Shown: in pieces, positions 41,742 to 48,511 of the stretch | How positions within the stretch are numbered: position 1 is the first letter of the stretch | Layout: each line of letters starts with the position of its first letter | IMG/VR virus record: IMGVR_UViG_3300050821_001948 | Location: 1 to 64,000 of that record | Source: a virus | DNA length: 64,000 bases | Reading direction: 5' to 3' (one strand) | The notes under the pieces: model-generated | Told to the model about the DNA's origin: nothing | Databases searched by the model: none | Seen by the model: only the letters and a program-made list of their open reading frames with translations | Made by a program: the position numbers and the translations under genes

Positions 41742-42026
41742 CTAGTACGTTTCCACGTACATCGAACAGTGACAACCTACTCCAGGATGGCCGCAGGTGC
41801 AATGGCTCCGGAGAACTTTCTTGGGGCGCGGAACTTCTTCCACCTTAGGCGGAACGTAGTTTCTTACCTCTTCCAGGTACTGGATTTGGTCAGCCGCCCA
41901 GAAACAGTCATCCCGAAATCCATCATTCAGCGGGAACTTGAAGCCAATGTCATACAAGTCAGACTCGGTTAGCTCCAGGATGATCTCGTACTTTCCGTTA
42001 CCGCAATGCTTTCCGACCTTAATCAT
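41742..42026 (-). CDS. Unknown protein with C-terminal Cys/His cluster
   Basis: 94 residues. CTCGHPGVGCHC near 76-87 forms a compact metal site. The N-terminal part is alpha/beta. Unrecognised. Confidence 0.58.
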   Translation of the reverse strand: MIKVGKHCGNGKYEIILELTESDLYDIGFKFPLNDGFRDDCFWAADQIQYLEEVRNYVPPKVEEVPRPKKVLRSHCTCGHPGVGCHCSMYVETY

Positions 42027-42213
42027 CTGTAGTCCATATGAACTTCTCCATAATGGACCAGCACTTCGGGGTCATGAAATCAGAATCTTCAATCAGATCG
42101 GCCACAAGAAGTAGCCCGATGAACGTGCAGGCAATGAGGATAATCAACAAGAACCGTAGAAGGAATTCTATGAATCCGAAGAAAAGGAGGGAGAGCGCGA
42201 ATGGGTACTTCAC
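42019..42213 (-). CDS. Small membrane protein
   Basis: 64 residues, with a long hydrophobic stretch at about 6-40 (probably two short helices). ATGA link. Role unknown. Confidence 0.58.
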   Translation of the reverse strand: MKYPFALSLLFFGFIEFLLRFLLIILIACTFIGLLLVADLIEDSDFMTPKCWSIMEKFIWTTDD

Positions 42214-42410
42214 AGGTCAATCCGATGCATAAGCTCAATGAATCCCATGACCGCACCAATAGCAAACAGTACTCCACCAGTTCCGGCTACACGGGTTACC
42301 GTATCATGCCCATGGGTCCAGATGGCGGCGAGGAAAAACACAAACCCTACAGATACCAGAATAGCACTAACGGCCAACCGTATGTCTCCAGCCTTCATTT
42401 CACTCCTCAT
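42210..42410 (-). CDS. Small two-span membrane protein
   Basis: 66 residues from the ATG at 42410 (ATGA overlap). Hydrophobic helices at about 12-31 and 41-59 (GGVLFAIGAVMGFIEL). Role unknown. Confidence 0.58.
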   Translation of the reverse strand: MRSEMKAGDIRLAVSAILVSVGFVFFLAAIWTHGHDTVTRVAGTGGVLFAIGAVMGFIELMHRIDL

Positions 42411-42583
42411 GCTTTCAGTTCCCCTGTTCTAACAGCCAAATCCGACCAAACCTCCATAACATTCCCGAGCATCACTCGGCTAGCATCAGGGAGTTCTAGC
42501 ATCCCGATGGACATCATTAGCATGAGCGTCCAGCAGACCTGTTCGGCCGCATCGCGTCGCTTGGCGGCATTCGTCTTTGCCAT
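42407..42583 (-). CDS. Unknown small helical protein
   Basis: 58 residues. Strong AAAGGGGAG before the ATG. Basic start (AKTNAAKRRDAAEQ), then a Met/Leu-rich helix. First gene of the operon reading to the left. Confidence 0.6.
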   Translation of the reverse strand: MAKTNAAKRRDAAEQVCWTLMLMMSIGMLELPDASRVMLGNVMEVWSDLAVRTGELKA

Positions 42584-42636
42584 TTCTCCCCTTTAAAAGT
42601 TTGTGGAGCAGTTTGAATCTCATGCTCAGGAGGTAT

Positions 42637-42685
42637 CACTGGGCGACCTTCTTGGAGGTGTTAGCGATCACGGAGAAGCCCAGTG
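42637..42685 (-). other. 5' leader hairpin
   Basis: CACTGGGC (42637-42644) pairs perfectly with GCCCAGTG (42678-42685) around 33 bases. The stem begins almost at the predicted start of the transcript from the promoter at 42688, in a leader of about 100 nt. Confidence 0.5.
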
Positions 42686-42687
42686 AA

Positions 42688-42716
42688 AACTTATCTCACT
42701 TCTCACTTCTTGTCAA
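42688..42716 (-). promoter_or_regulatory. Promoter
   Basis: -35 TTGACA (42711-42716), 17-base spacer, -10 TAAGTT (42688-42693). The -35 encodes Leu-Asp in the last codons of the upstream zinc-ribbon gene. Confidence 0.68.
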
Positions 42717-43221
42717 GGGTGCGACACGTTTGACATCTAGGCAGGTGAGGCGTCCTCAAGGACTGGACAAAGATCCGGCTCTCGTGACCGCAGGGTAGTA
42801 TGACGTTTTGCTGTGGCCCGGTTTGCCCTGGAAGGATTATTACTCCCCGACTTTTCGCCACTGACTTTATGGCAGCTCCTCGCGTTTCGACTATACAGAT
42901 CTTACATTGCGGCTTCCTGCCTTGACGTAAGGTCTGTGACCATACCTTCTGCGCGTGTCCACACTCAAGGGTTGCTTCACCTGTCACGTTTCCATCGTCA
43001 GAGTTGTATCGGAAGCCATATTTTGATTCCAGATCGCCCCGTTCGCACCCCAGGCATCTATTTTTGAGGATGTAATATGGATTCTTGACTGCAAGGTGTT
43101 CACACAAGTGGAGTTTTACGGCTTCGAGGAGATTACCAGGGATCGGCTGTCCGTTTATTCTGGCTTCGTAGAGTCGGTACCGGGCTATTCGTAGGGCGTC
43201 ATCTAGGGCTATATTACTCAT
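42703..43221 (-). CDS. Zinc-ribbon (treble-clef-like) protein, paralogue 2
   Basis: 172 residues. After a helical N-terminus (IARYRLYEARINGQPIPGNLLEAVKLH) come CLGC, then two copies of a CGH-x(~15)-C-x2-C unit (about 86-109 and 143-166). The same N-terminal helix and units occur in the gene directly upstream, so they are tandem pa​ralogues. Such repeats resemble the treble-clef units of DUF4379-like proteins that accompany nucleases. It is the third gene of the helicase operon. Confidence 0.65.
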   Translation of the reverse strand: MSNIALDDALRIARYRLYEARINGQPIPGNLLEAVKLHLCEHLAVKNPYYILKNRCLGCERGDLESKYGFRYNSDDGNVTGEATLECGHAQKVWSQTLRQGRKPQCKICIVETRGAAIKSVAKSRGVIILPGQTGPQQNVILPCGHESRIFVQSLRTPHLPRCQTCRTLDKK

Positions 43222-43880
43222 ACAGAATTCCTGAACCCCACGACTCCCTTTGCGCGATTGTTGTTTCGTATTTCTCTACGCCGCTTATTGAAGGTGCTAC
43301 GAGAGCATTTTTTACATTCCCCAGATCTAATGGTAACTTTTTCGCGCGGGATTCCGCAACTTATACAACAAACCGAGCATCTATAATTCCTAGTAGATCC
43401 AGGAGGTGGTGGCGCGCAGAATATTTCATGGCCACATTCATATAAGTAAACCATTTTAGTGGACATATTCTTGAATTTTTGCCCTGGGGCTAGCCGTAAT
43501 TGGAATTGTGAAAAGACCCTATCTGTTGCTTTTTCAAGAGAGTCTTCTTTTCGACAAGTAGTACAGTAAGGAATCTTCCTAGAATTCCCATAATAGAAAT
43601 TTGATATTGTATACCTACCAACATGACCATTTGGACAGGTTGCTGTTAATATTTCACGGGTGTCATCGGGAATTCCAGAATGTGTAAAATTACCAAGCTT
43701 CAGGAGGGAATCAAGATCCTCTTTCCAGGACTTTTCTTTTAAAAAACCAGGGACATGTAGTCTAATTGCCTCAATCATCGCTTCACTAGGCTCTAGCCCA
43801 GCTTTAATAGCTGCCCTAACCCGCGCTTGCGCGGCCCAAATGACTTGATTCTTTGTTTGATTTTTATTTGGAGGCCGCAT
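43218..43880 (-). CDS. Zinc-ribbon (treble-clef-like) protein, paralogue 1
   Basis: 220 residues. N-terminal helix AQARVRAAIKAGLEPSEAMIEAIRLH matches the paralogue at 42703. Then come CPNGH...CTTC, CGHEIF...CSVC and a final CISCG...CKKC, three zinc units, and a basic tail with KRRREIRNNNRAK. DNA or RNA binding is likely. It overlaps the helicase stop by 17 bases, so the two are made together. Confidence 0.65.
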   Translation of the reverse strand: MRPPNKNQTKNQVIWAAQARVRAAIKAGLEPSEAMIEAIRLHVPGFLKEKSWKEDLDSLLKLGNFTHSGIPDDTREILTATCPNGHVGRYTISNFYYGNSRKIPYCTTCRKEDSLEKATDRVFSQFQLRLAPGQKFKNMSTKMVYLYECGHEIFCAPPPPGSTRNYRCSVCCISCGIPREKVTIRSGECKKCSRSTFNKRRREIRNNNRAKGVVGFRNSV

Positions 43881-45420
43881 AAGACTTCAATTCGGTAATA
43901 AGTTCCTCATCTGTAATCCAGCCAGTTACAGTGTAAAGCGTCGTGGGAAACAGGTCGGAATAATGCTTAAACGTACCCTCGTACACTGGCGCGTCAGCAG
44001 TTCCACTCTTACTAACCTTACGGATCTGGTTCTCTGCAAGGTTAGCCCATGAGACCACCATGGATAGTTCCGGATTTTGGAGACCCGTTAGGATCTCTCG
44101 TACAGGACCCCATCCCTCCTGCTCGAAAATCTCATTCTGGTTCCCGTTGTAATCATCCGACACTAGCAAGGGGATAATAACATCCGTTAGCCGTCCACTT
44201 GGCGTCATGCGGGTACCGCGTCCCACGCGCTGAATAATATCCACGGGTGATCTATGCATGTCGACAAACGCGACAGTATCTACGGCTGGTACGTCCACGC
44301 CCTCGCCTACCGTACGACATGAGCATAGGATATAGGCCGAATGGGCTCCATTGCCTAGGTGTTCTAGGGTTCCTAGGGCCTCATTAATCTTATCACGACT
44401 CATCTTGCCTGAAATATAGACGGCCTTAATACTGGGTCCGAAGTAGTGTTCGGAGAATCTACGTGCGGCTTCTACCGTTTGGAAGTATGCCATGACACGC
44501 TGGTTACCCTTAGAAATGGCGTTGAGGATTGCCTGTCGTGCAATAAGTTCCCGCTCAGTCATAGGCTTCCCGGCAACAGTGTGACCCGAATCCGGTCTAC
44601 CGTACTTGTCAATAGTCGTAGCAAGTGCTGCTTTACGCATTGCTTTTGTGAACGACTTAGGGGATGCCATGGCAATGTGGATTTTGTAGTCAGAGGCAAT
44701 TCCCCGAGCTACAGCATCGGTAAACTTGAACTCATATGCGCAAGGTCCAAAATGACTTTCATCCCTCATGCCAATACGCATTTCGAAGTCAGTCTTATCA
44801 GAGTGCTTTGGGGTCGCGGTGACAAACAGCTTCCGCGTACCTAGCTTGCGCCTGTAACCTTCTCGTTTCGTGGCGTTGTCAAAAGAGTGAATGGCTTGCG
44901 CGAATCGCCCAAACTCCATAGTGCTAGCACCCTTTGGAATTAAAACAGTTGCATGATGTGCTTCATCCACGATGAGAAGAACATCGTCGCGGCGGCGGCG
45001 GAGGGCATTATTACCGGCTACCTTACGGGCGAAACTGCTGTTGGTGGTAAATACGATAAGTGGTAAGCCAGATTTGACCATCTCAGTCAGATCGTCCTTG
45101 GAATCACCACTGACAACGCAGTATTGATACTCGGACGGTTCTACAACAACAGGAGGTAAGCCATTGCGTCGCAATACGTGCTGAGGGTTCTGCCACTTAA
45201 GGAGCGCCTCAGCGATGAGCGCCTTCGTCGGGAAGGTTACGACGATGATTGGCTGGGTGACAGGCTTGACGGCGCGGATTGCAGCCTCGTAACAGATGTT
45301 AGTCTTACCTGTGCCCGTAGCTGAGATGACATGGGTGTAGCGATAGCCGCCTTGGTATTTGCCAAGGATTGCTTTAACCGCCGCTCGGGCATGCTTATTG
45401 AATTCCGTTTGCTTTTCCAT
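43864..45420 (-). CDS. Superfamily 2 DEAD/DEAH-type helicase
   Basis: 518 residues from the ATG at 45420. Motif I ATGTGKT lies near 34-40, motif II IVDEAHH near 149, motif III TATP near 196, and motif VI QRVGRGTRMT in the second lobe. The layout is that of RecG/UvsW-like or restriction-type helicases. No nuclease domain is seen. It could act in recombination-dependent replication, or with the two zinc proteins as a nucleic-acid-targeting complex; the latter is inference. Confidence 0.87.
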   Translation of the reverse strand: MEKQTEFNKHARAAVKAILGKYQGGYRYTHVISATGTGKTNICYEAAIRAVKPVTQPIIVVTFPTKALIAEALLKWQNPQHVLRRNGLPPVVVEPSEYQYCVVSGDSKDDLTEMVKSGLPLIVFTTNSSFARKVAGNNALRRRRDDVLLIVDEAHHATVLIPKGASTMEFGRFAQAIHSFDNATKREGYRRKLGTRKLFVTATPKHSDKTDFEMRIGMRDESHFGPCAYEFKFTDAVARGIASDYKIHIAMASPKSFTKAMRKAALATTIDKYGRPDSGHTVAGKPMTERELIARQAILNAISKGNQRVMAYFQTVEAARRFSEHYFGPSIKAVYISGKMSRDKINEALGTLEHLGNGAHSAYILCSCRTVGEGVDVPAVDTVAFVDMHRSPVDIIQRVGRGTRMTPSGRLTDVIIPLLVSDDYNGNQNEIFEQEGWGPVREILTGLQNPELSMVVSWANLAENQIRKVSKSGTADAPVYEGTFKHYSDLFPTTLYTVTGWITDEELITELKSYAASK

Positions 45421-45426
45421 GATCAA

Positions 45427-45455
45427 AAAATATCCTAACGTCCGTTACTTGTCAA
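45427..45455 (-). promoter_or_regulatory. Promoter of the helicase operon, with embedded operator
   Basis: -35 TTGACA (45450-45455), 17-base spacer, -10 TATTTT (45427-45432). The ATG at 45420 follows the -10 by 6 bases: leaderless. The spacer holds AACGTCCGTT (45437-45446), the reverse complement of the palindrome in the MoxR promoter. Confidence 0.75.
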
Positions 45456-45465
45456 GGTTTCTTAC

Positions 45466-45687
45466 TCACAGAATATCCCGTTCGACGCGACCACACCGCT
45501 GGCAGGTTCTGATCTGCGCATCAGCCGGAACCTGTTGCCCCTTGTAGGTGGTGGTCAGCTTAACAATGCGCCACTTGGACCAGTCATGGAATAGCCGACA
45601 GGTGGTCCGCTTCTTCTTAAGAGTGCGCTCAGCCGTTTCCCCTTCGTACTTCGAGGGGGGCGGATCATATAAACAATCTCCACTCAT
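45466..45687 (-). CDS. Small Cys-pair protein
   Basis: 73 residues. CRLF near 30 and CQRCG near 64-68. Basic (LKKKRTTCR). ATGA link. Unrecognised. Confidence 0.57.
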   Translation of the reverse strand: MSGDCLYDPPPSKYEGETAERTLKKKRTTCRLFHDWSKWRIVKLTTTYKGQQVPADAQIRTCQRCGRVERDIL

Positions 45688-46034
45688 GCCGCTTCCTCAT
45701 GTGGATACTTAACCCGAAGCGAGTCAGGGATGTAGTCCTTGTGGTTGTCAAAATCCATGATGAAGTCATGGATGGCATCCGAAAAATTGACACACTGATG
45801 GATACCTCTAACGAGAATCCCGAAGCTGTAGACGTCAACCGGGATTCCCGTTCGCAGCTTCAAATACAGGGCCACAGGACAGGATTCAGGGTAGCTAACA
45901 CCGACGATGCCGAGTTCATCCAGGAAATGGGCGACACCCTCAGGGGTTTGTGGTAGCGCGCTTAGCGCAACCTCAATCCGTCGAATCTTGCGCGCGGTTA
46001 GCTTCCTGGATATTACATCGACCAGACTCTTCAC
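45684..46034 (-). CDS. Paralogous phage protein (CPxAxYL family copy 2)
   Basis: 116 residues. ALSALPQTPEGVAHFLDELGIVGV, CPVALYLKLRTGIPVDVYS and FIMDFDNH match the genes at 37454 and 53576. Basic N-terminal helix. ATGA link with the Ku-like gene. Confidence 0.65.
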   Translation of the reverse strand: MKSLVDVISRKLTARKIRRIEVALSALPQTPEGVAHFLDELGIVGVSYPESCPVALYLKLRTGIPVDVYSFGILVRGIHQCVNFSDAIHDFIMDFDNHKDYIPDSLRVKYPHEEAA

Positions 46035-46897
46035 ACGTCTGCCTTCACCTTTGTGGCTTTCTTGACAACTGTCGTCTTAGGTTTGGCGGCGCGCGCCTTC
46101 GCCGCAATCGCCCGTTCCAGATTGACTGTTAGGTCCAGCGTCGTGGCAGTATCGCCAGATTTTTCCTTCGGAGCGGTTGCATCAACCGGAGTTCCGGCTT
46201 CGACAAGCTCTTCCAGCTTCGCCCGACTCTGGTTCACGTAGTGCTCCAGCTCAAATCCTTCGACGGAAGTGTCAAGGAGCTGAGTCAGGAGGTCGACCTG
46301 CTTGGCATCTGCACCAATACCAGCCGTTGGAGCGGGCTGCTGATCCTCTGGCCACGCCAACTGAGAGATCGTCAGAGTGTCGCCGCGAACTCCTAGACGG
46401 TACAGAGCGGCCTTCGTGCGGGAAGCCCAGGTGGTCACCATTGCCAGATCTGGACGGGTCTTCAGAACCTCCACGAACAGCGCGTAGGCATTACCAGCAC
46501 CCTTAGCTGGTGACAGGTAATAAACCGATCCTGTCGGCATCAGGGAAGAGATCTCGTCGGCCGGGTGAACATTGACACTCATGCCGAACTTGACTTCATC
46601 CGGCGCCTCAAGTTCCTTCAGCTCATCCTTGGACAGGATAACGGCGGTGTTGCCGACCTTGCGCCCTCGCAGCGGAAAGTCCCGCGTAGTTCCTTCAGTG
46701 GAGCACAGGGGGCAACGGTATAACTGGTTCAACGAAGAAGGATTATGTTCACCGTGTCCACCGTCACACAGCATCGAAAGTCCCGTAGATGGTTCAGAGA
46801 CTGCTGACATGACATCGAATGAGCCTAAAGTAAGTCCACTGACACTCAGTGAAACCCCTGATCGAATCGGACTAGCCACTTTGACCACTTCCTTCAT
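46031..46897 (-). CDS. Ku-like DNA end-binding protein
   Basis: 288 residues, the usual size of bacterial Ku. The N-terminal SPIRSGVSLSVSGLTLGSF, the middle KVGNTAVILSKDELKEL, the segment YYLSPAKGAGNAYALFVEVL, and the helical KQVDLLTQLLDTSVEGFELEHYVN... RAKLEELVEAG follow the bacterial Ku core in order. A Cys-rich insertion (CDGGHGEHN... YRCPLCS, about 44-68) looks like a zinc site. The C-terminus is Lys/Ala-rich (KARAAKPKTTVVKKATKVK), typical of DNA-binding tails. It would bind double-strand ends and recruit a ligase. Confidence 0.8.
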   Translation of the reverse strand: MKEVVKVASPIRSGVSLSVSGLTLGSFDVMSAVSEPSTGLSMLCDGGHGEHNPSSLNQLYRCPLCSTEGTTRDFPLRGRKVGNTAVILSKDELKELEAPDEVKFGMSVNVHPADEISSLMPTGSVYYLSPAKGAGNAYALFVEVLKTRPDLAMVTTWASRTKAALYRLGVRGDTLTISQLAWPEDQQPAPTAGIGADAKQVDLLTQLLDTSVEGFELEHYVNQSRAKLEELVEAGTPVDATAPKEKSGDTATTLDLTVNLERAIAAKARAAKPKTTVVKKATKVKADV

Positions 46898-46917
46898 TCT
46901 ACTCGGCGTAGAAATTG

Positions 46918-46951
46918 TACCGCTACCAGCCTTCCCTGACCAGTAGCGGTA
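46918..46951 (-). other. Hairpin downstream of the tRNA-like element
   Basis: Perfect 9-bp inverted repeat TACCGCTAC/GTAGCGGTA (46918-46926, 46943-46951) with a 16-base loop. It follows the tRNA-like RNA by 8 bases and precedes the Ku-like gene. It could define the 3' end of the RNA. A TACAAT next to it may be a -10 for the Ku gene. Confidence 0.5.
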
Positions 46952-46959
46952 GATCTATA

Positions 46960-47067
46960 GTTGCTGGAGCCCCGATTTGCACGGGGGTCTCCTCGGGCTA
47001 ATCGCTTCACCACCTAGGTGGTTAGGCGACTCCTCGGGCTCTAGGCTACTGAGCTACATCCAACAAC
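46960..47067 (-). tRNA. tRNA-like element with aberrant central region
   Basis: Reading the - strand, GTTGTTGG and CCAGCAAC can close an 8-bp stem. GTAGCTCAGT...AGAGC resembles a D arm, and CCCCG-TGCAAAT-CGGGG is a clean T arm. Between them, instead of a 17-base anticodon arm, lies a 28-base near-perfect hairpin (47000-47027) flanked by two direct copies of CTCCTCGGGCT (46989-46999, 47030-47040, + strand). No anticodon can be assigned. It could be a tRNA with an insertion, or a tRNA mimic. Confidence 0.4.
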
Positions 47068-47073
47068 AAAACT

Positions 47074-47102
47074 ATCGTTCCACAAGGCTTAGCAGTTGTC
47101 AA
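47074..47102 (-). promoter_or_regulatory. Promoter of the tRNA-like element
   Basis: -35 TTGACA (47097-47102), 17-base spacer, -10 AACGAT (47074-47079). Transcription would begin right at the 5' stem of the tRNA-like RNA. The -35 contains the TGA stop of the upstream gene (47099-47101). Confidence 0.55.
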
Positions 47103-47308
47103 GACTTCTCTGGTCGAATATTGATCGGAGGGCTGTCTGGGTATTCGCTGACGACACCTGTGGCGCGGATGAAGTCCCAGTTGTTTCGGTCGAGCCGATT
47201 ACCGTTATTCTGAATCAACTCTAGAGCCTTCAGCCGATTCGCTGTCTGAAGCTCAGTTGCAATAGTTGAAAGCGTGTACTGGATTTCTACCGCTCTTTCG
47301 TTGTCCAT
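47099..47308 (-). CDS. Unknown small helical protein
   Basis: 69 residues, GGAGAG before the ATG. Helical first half (IQYTLSTIATELQTANRLKALELIQ), Pro-rich tail. Unrecognised. Confidence 0.58.
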   Translation of the reverse strand: MDNERAVEIQYTLSTIATELQTANRLKALELIQNNGNRLDRNNWDFIRATGVVSEYPDSPPINIRPEKS

Positions 47309-47310
47309 GT

Positions 47311-47424
47311 TTACTCTCCAAGTTGCAGATAAACCATTCGACCTTTTGCACTAACAGTGGAGTAACGTTCGACTAGCCCATCTGCCGCGTTTTTACACGA
47401 CCAACTTTTTCCACGAGCCTTCAC
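47311..47424 (-). CDS. Tiny basic protein
   Basis: 37 residues in an apparent gap. GTG start sharing GTGA with the upstream gene; the stop is two bases before the next ATG. Lys/Arg-rich. Confidence 0.45.
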   Translation of the reverse strand: MKARGKSWSCKNAADGLVERYSTVSAKGRMVYLQLGE

Positions 47425-47579
47425 TCGAAGTTCGCGTCATCTAAAATGCGAACACCGTCGACTGCTTCAACCCCTGACAACTCACACGGATTTCCGATCT
47501 CACAACAGCAACAAGCACTATCACTGAATCCAGCCCATCCAACATCGTGAAAACAACAAACATGAAATGTGTCACCCAT
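47421..47579 (-). CDS. Small Cys-rich protein
   Basis: 52 residues. Cysteines near 8-9, a CCCC run near 23-26 and one near 32 indicate a metal cluster. Acidic tail. AACTCC context before the ATG gives a weak ribosome-binding site. Confidence 0.5.
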   Translation of the reverse strand: MGDTFHVCCFHDVGWAGFSDSACCCCEIGNPCELSGVEAVDGVRILDDANFE

Positions 47580-47590
47580 TGGAGTTCCTC

Positions 47591-47920
47591 TCAGTTTGCG
47601 TGCGGATCTGCCACTAAAACACCATCGACAGCGAAGTATTCAAGAAATTCGTGCTCAAGTTTCTCGATACACATTTTGCGTACCTTGTGAATAACTTCAC
47701 CCTCAGTAAAGTCTGGATGCACTGAAACCGTTGACGTAACGGCAATCGGTTTACCAGTGTAAACGTCTGCCGCTAGCATGTGTGACTGAATCTGAAACTG
47801 ATACGTGTTCAGAAAATCTGCCGGGGATCTCACTTCGAGCCACATTTCCGGTGGCAGTGTGATGCGCGCACAAAGTTCTTCCAGCCTAACAAAATCAGCG
47901 TAGTGGTCCCGAACGGTCAC
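47591..47920 (-). CDS. Unknown protein
   Basis: 109 residues from the GTG at 47920 (GTGA overlap). Alpha/beta, with VHPDFTEGEVIHKVRKMC near the C-terminus. Unrecognised. Confidence 0.57.
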   Translation of the reverse strand: MTVRDHYADFVRLEELCARITLPPEMWLEVRSPADFLNTYQFQIQSHMLAADVYTGKPIAVTSTVSVHPDFTEGEVIHKVRKMCIEKLEHEFLEYFAVDGVLVADPHAN

Positions 47921-48093
47921 TTTCCAGCGCGCCAAACATTAACCGTTGCAGCTAGAGCGAAAATCGGCCACAGTAGGAAGATTGCTGTTTTCCAACCGCC
48001 TGAGACCGGCTTACTGTTAGCCGTTGTCATCCGAGCCATTGTGGCGCCGACGAAAAGATAGAAGGCGACAATCCCTAATACCGCCCAGACCAT
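47917..48093 (-). CDS. Small two-span membrane protein
   Basis: 58 residues. Hydrophobic helices at about 2-20 and 35-52 (AIFLLWPIFALAATV). TAATG with the upstream gene, GTGA with the downstream one. The WP helix again resembles the other small membrane proteins of this genome. Confidence 0.58.
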   Translation of the reverse strand: MVWAVLGIVAFYLFVGATMARMTTANSKPVSGGWKTAIFLLWPIFALAATVNVWRAGK

Positions 48094-48290
48094 TATAGCT
48101 CCGACAATGCTAGTTGTGTCAGCTCATCATCCAGATAAGAAATGGCGAGCACGACGCCCTCATTCTTACCAAGTAGGCGCCGCTGGTCGTCCGGAGATGT
48201 GCAGCTCGTAGCCAGATTGATTAAAGCTAGGGATGCATGATCCAAACGGGAGCGCAGACTCAACAGAGTCTGTCTCGTGACTGCATCCAT
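48093..48290 (-). CDS. Unknown small helical protein
   Basis: 65 residues, helical (LLSLRSRLDHASLALINLATSC), TGATG junctions. Unrecognised. Confidence 0.57.
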   Translation of the reverse strand: MDAVTRQTLLSLRSRLDHASLALINLATSCTSPDDQRRLLGKNEGVVLAISYLDDELTQLALSEL

Positions 48291-48511
48291 CAGCTCAAAT
48301 CCAACAGTTCAACTTCATCGAGCGAATCGATAATCTGACGGGCAATAGCTTGCGTGCCTAGGCCATCGGGGGTTAGGCCCGGAATATTAGAGGCTAGCAC
48401 CGAACAAACAATACCGATAGCGTTGTTACGCGCCCCTGTGTACTTCTCAGCTTGGGCCGCGATGTATCGATCCACAAAATCGGAAGTGGCGGGTTCGCGA
48501 GATGCGCTCAT
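48290..48511 (-). CDS. Unknown small helical protein
   Basis: 73 residues, helical with an acidic tail (SLDEVELLDLS). TGATG link. Unrecognised. Confidence 0.57.
   Translation of the reverse strand: MSASREPATSDFVDRYIAAQAEKYTGARNNAIGIVCSVLASNIPGLTPDGLGTQAIARQIIDSLDEVELLDLS

Noticed and set aside
46053-46946. + strand frames of 62-124 codons over the Ku-like gene
   Set aside because: Shadows of a gene whose homology is recognisable; Ser/Thr/Arg-biased composition.
47360-47378. AGTAACGTTCGACTAG as a further copy of the palindrome
   Set aside because: Only one half matches, and the site lies in a small coding frame (47311-47424).
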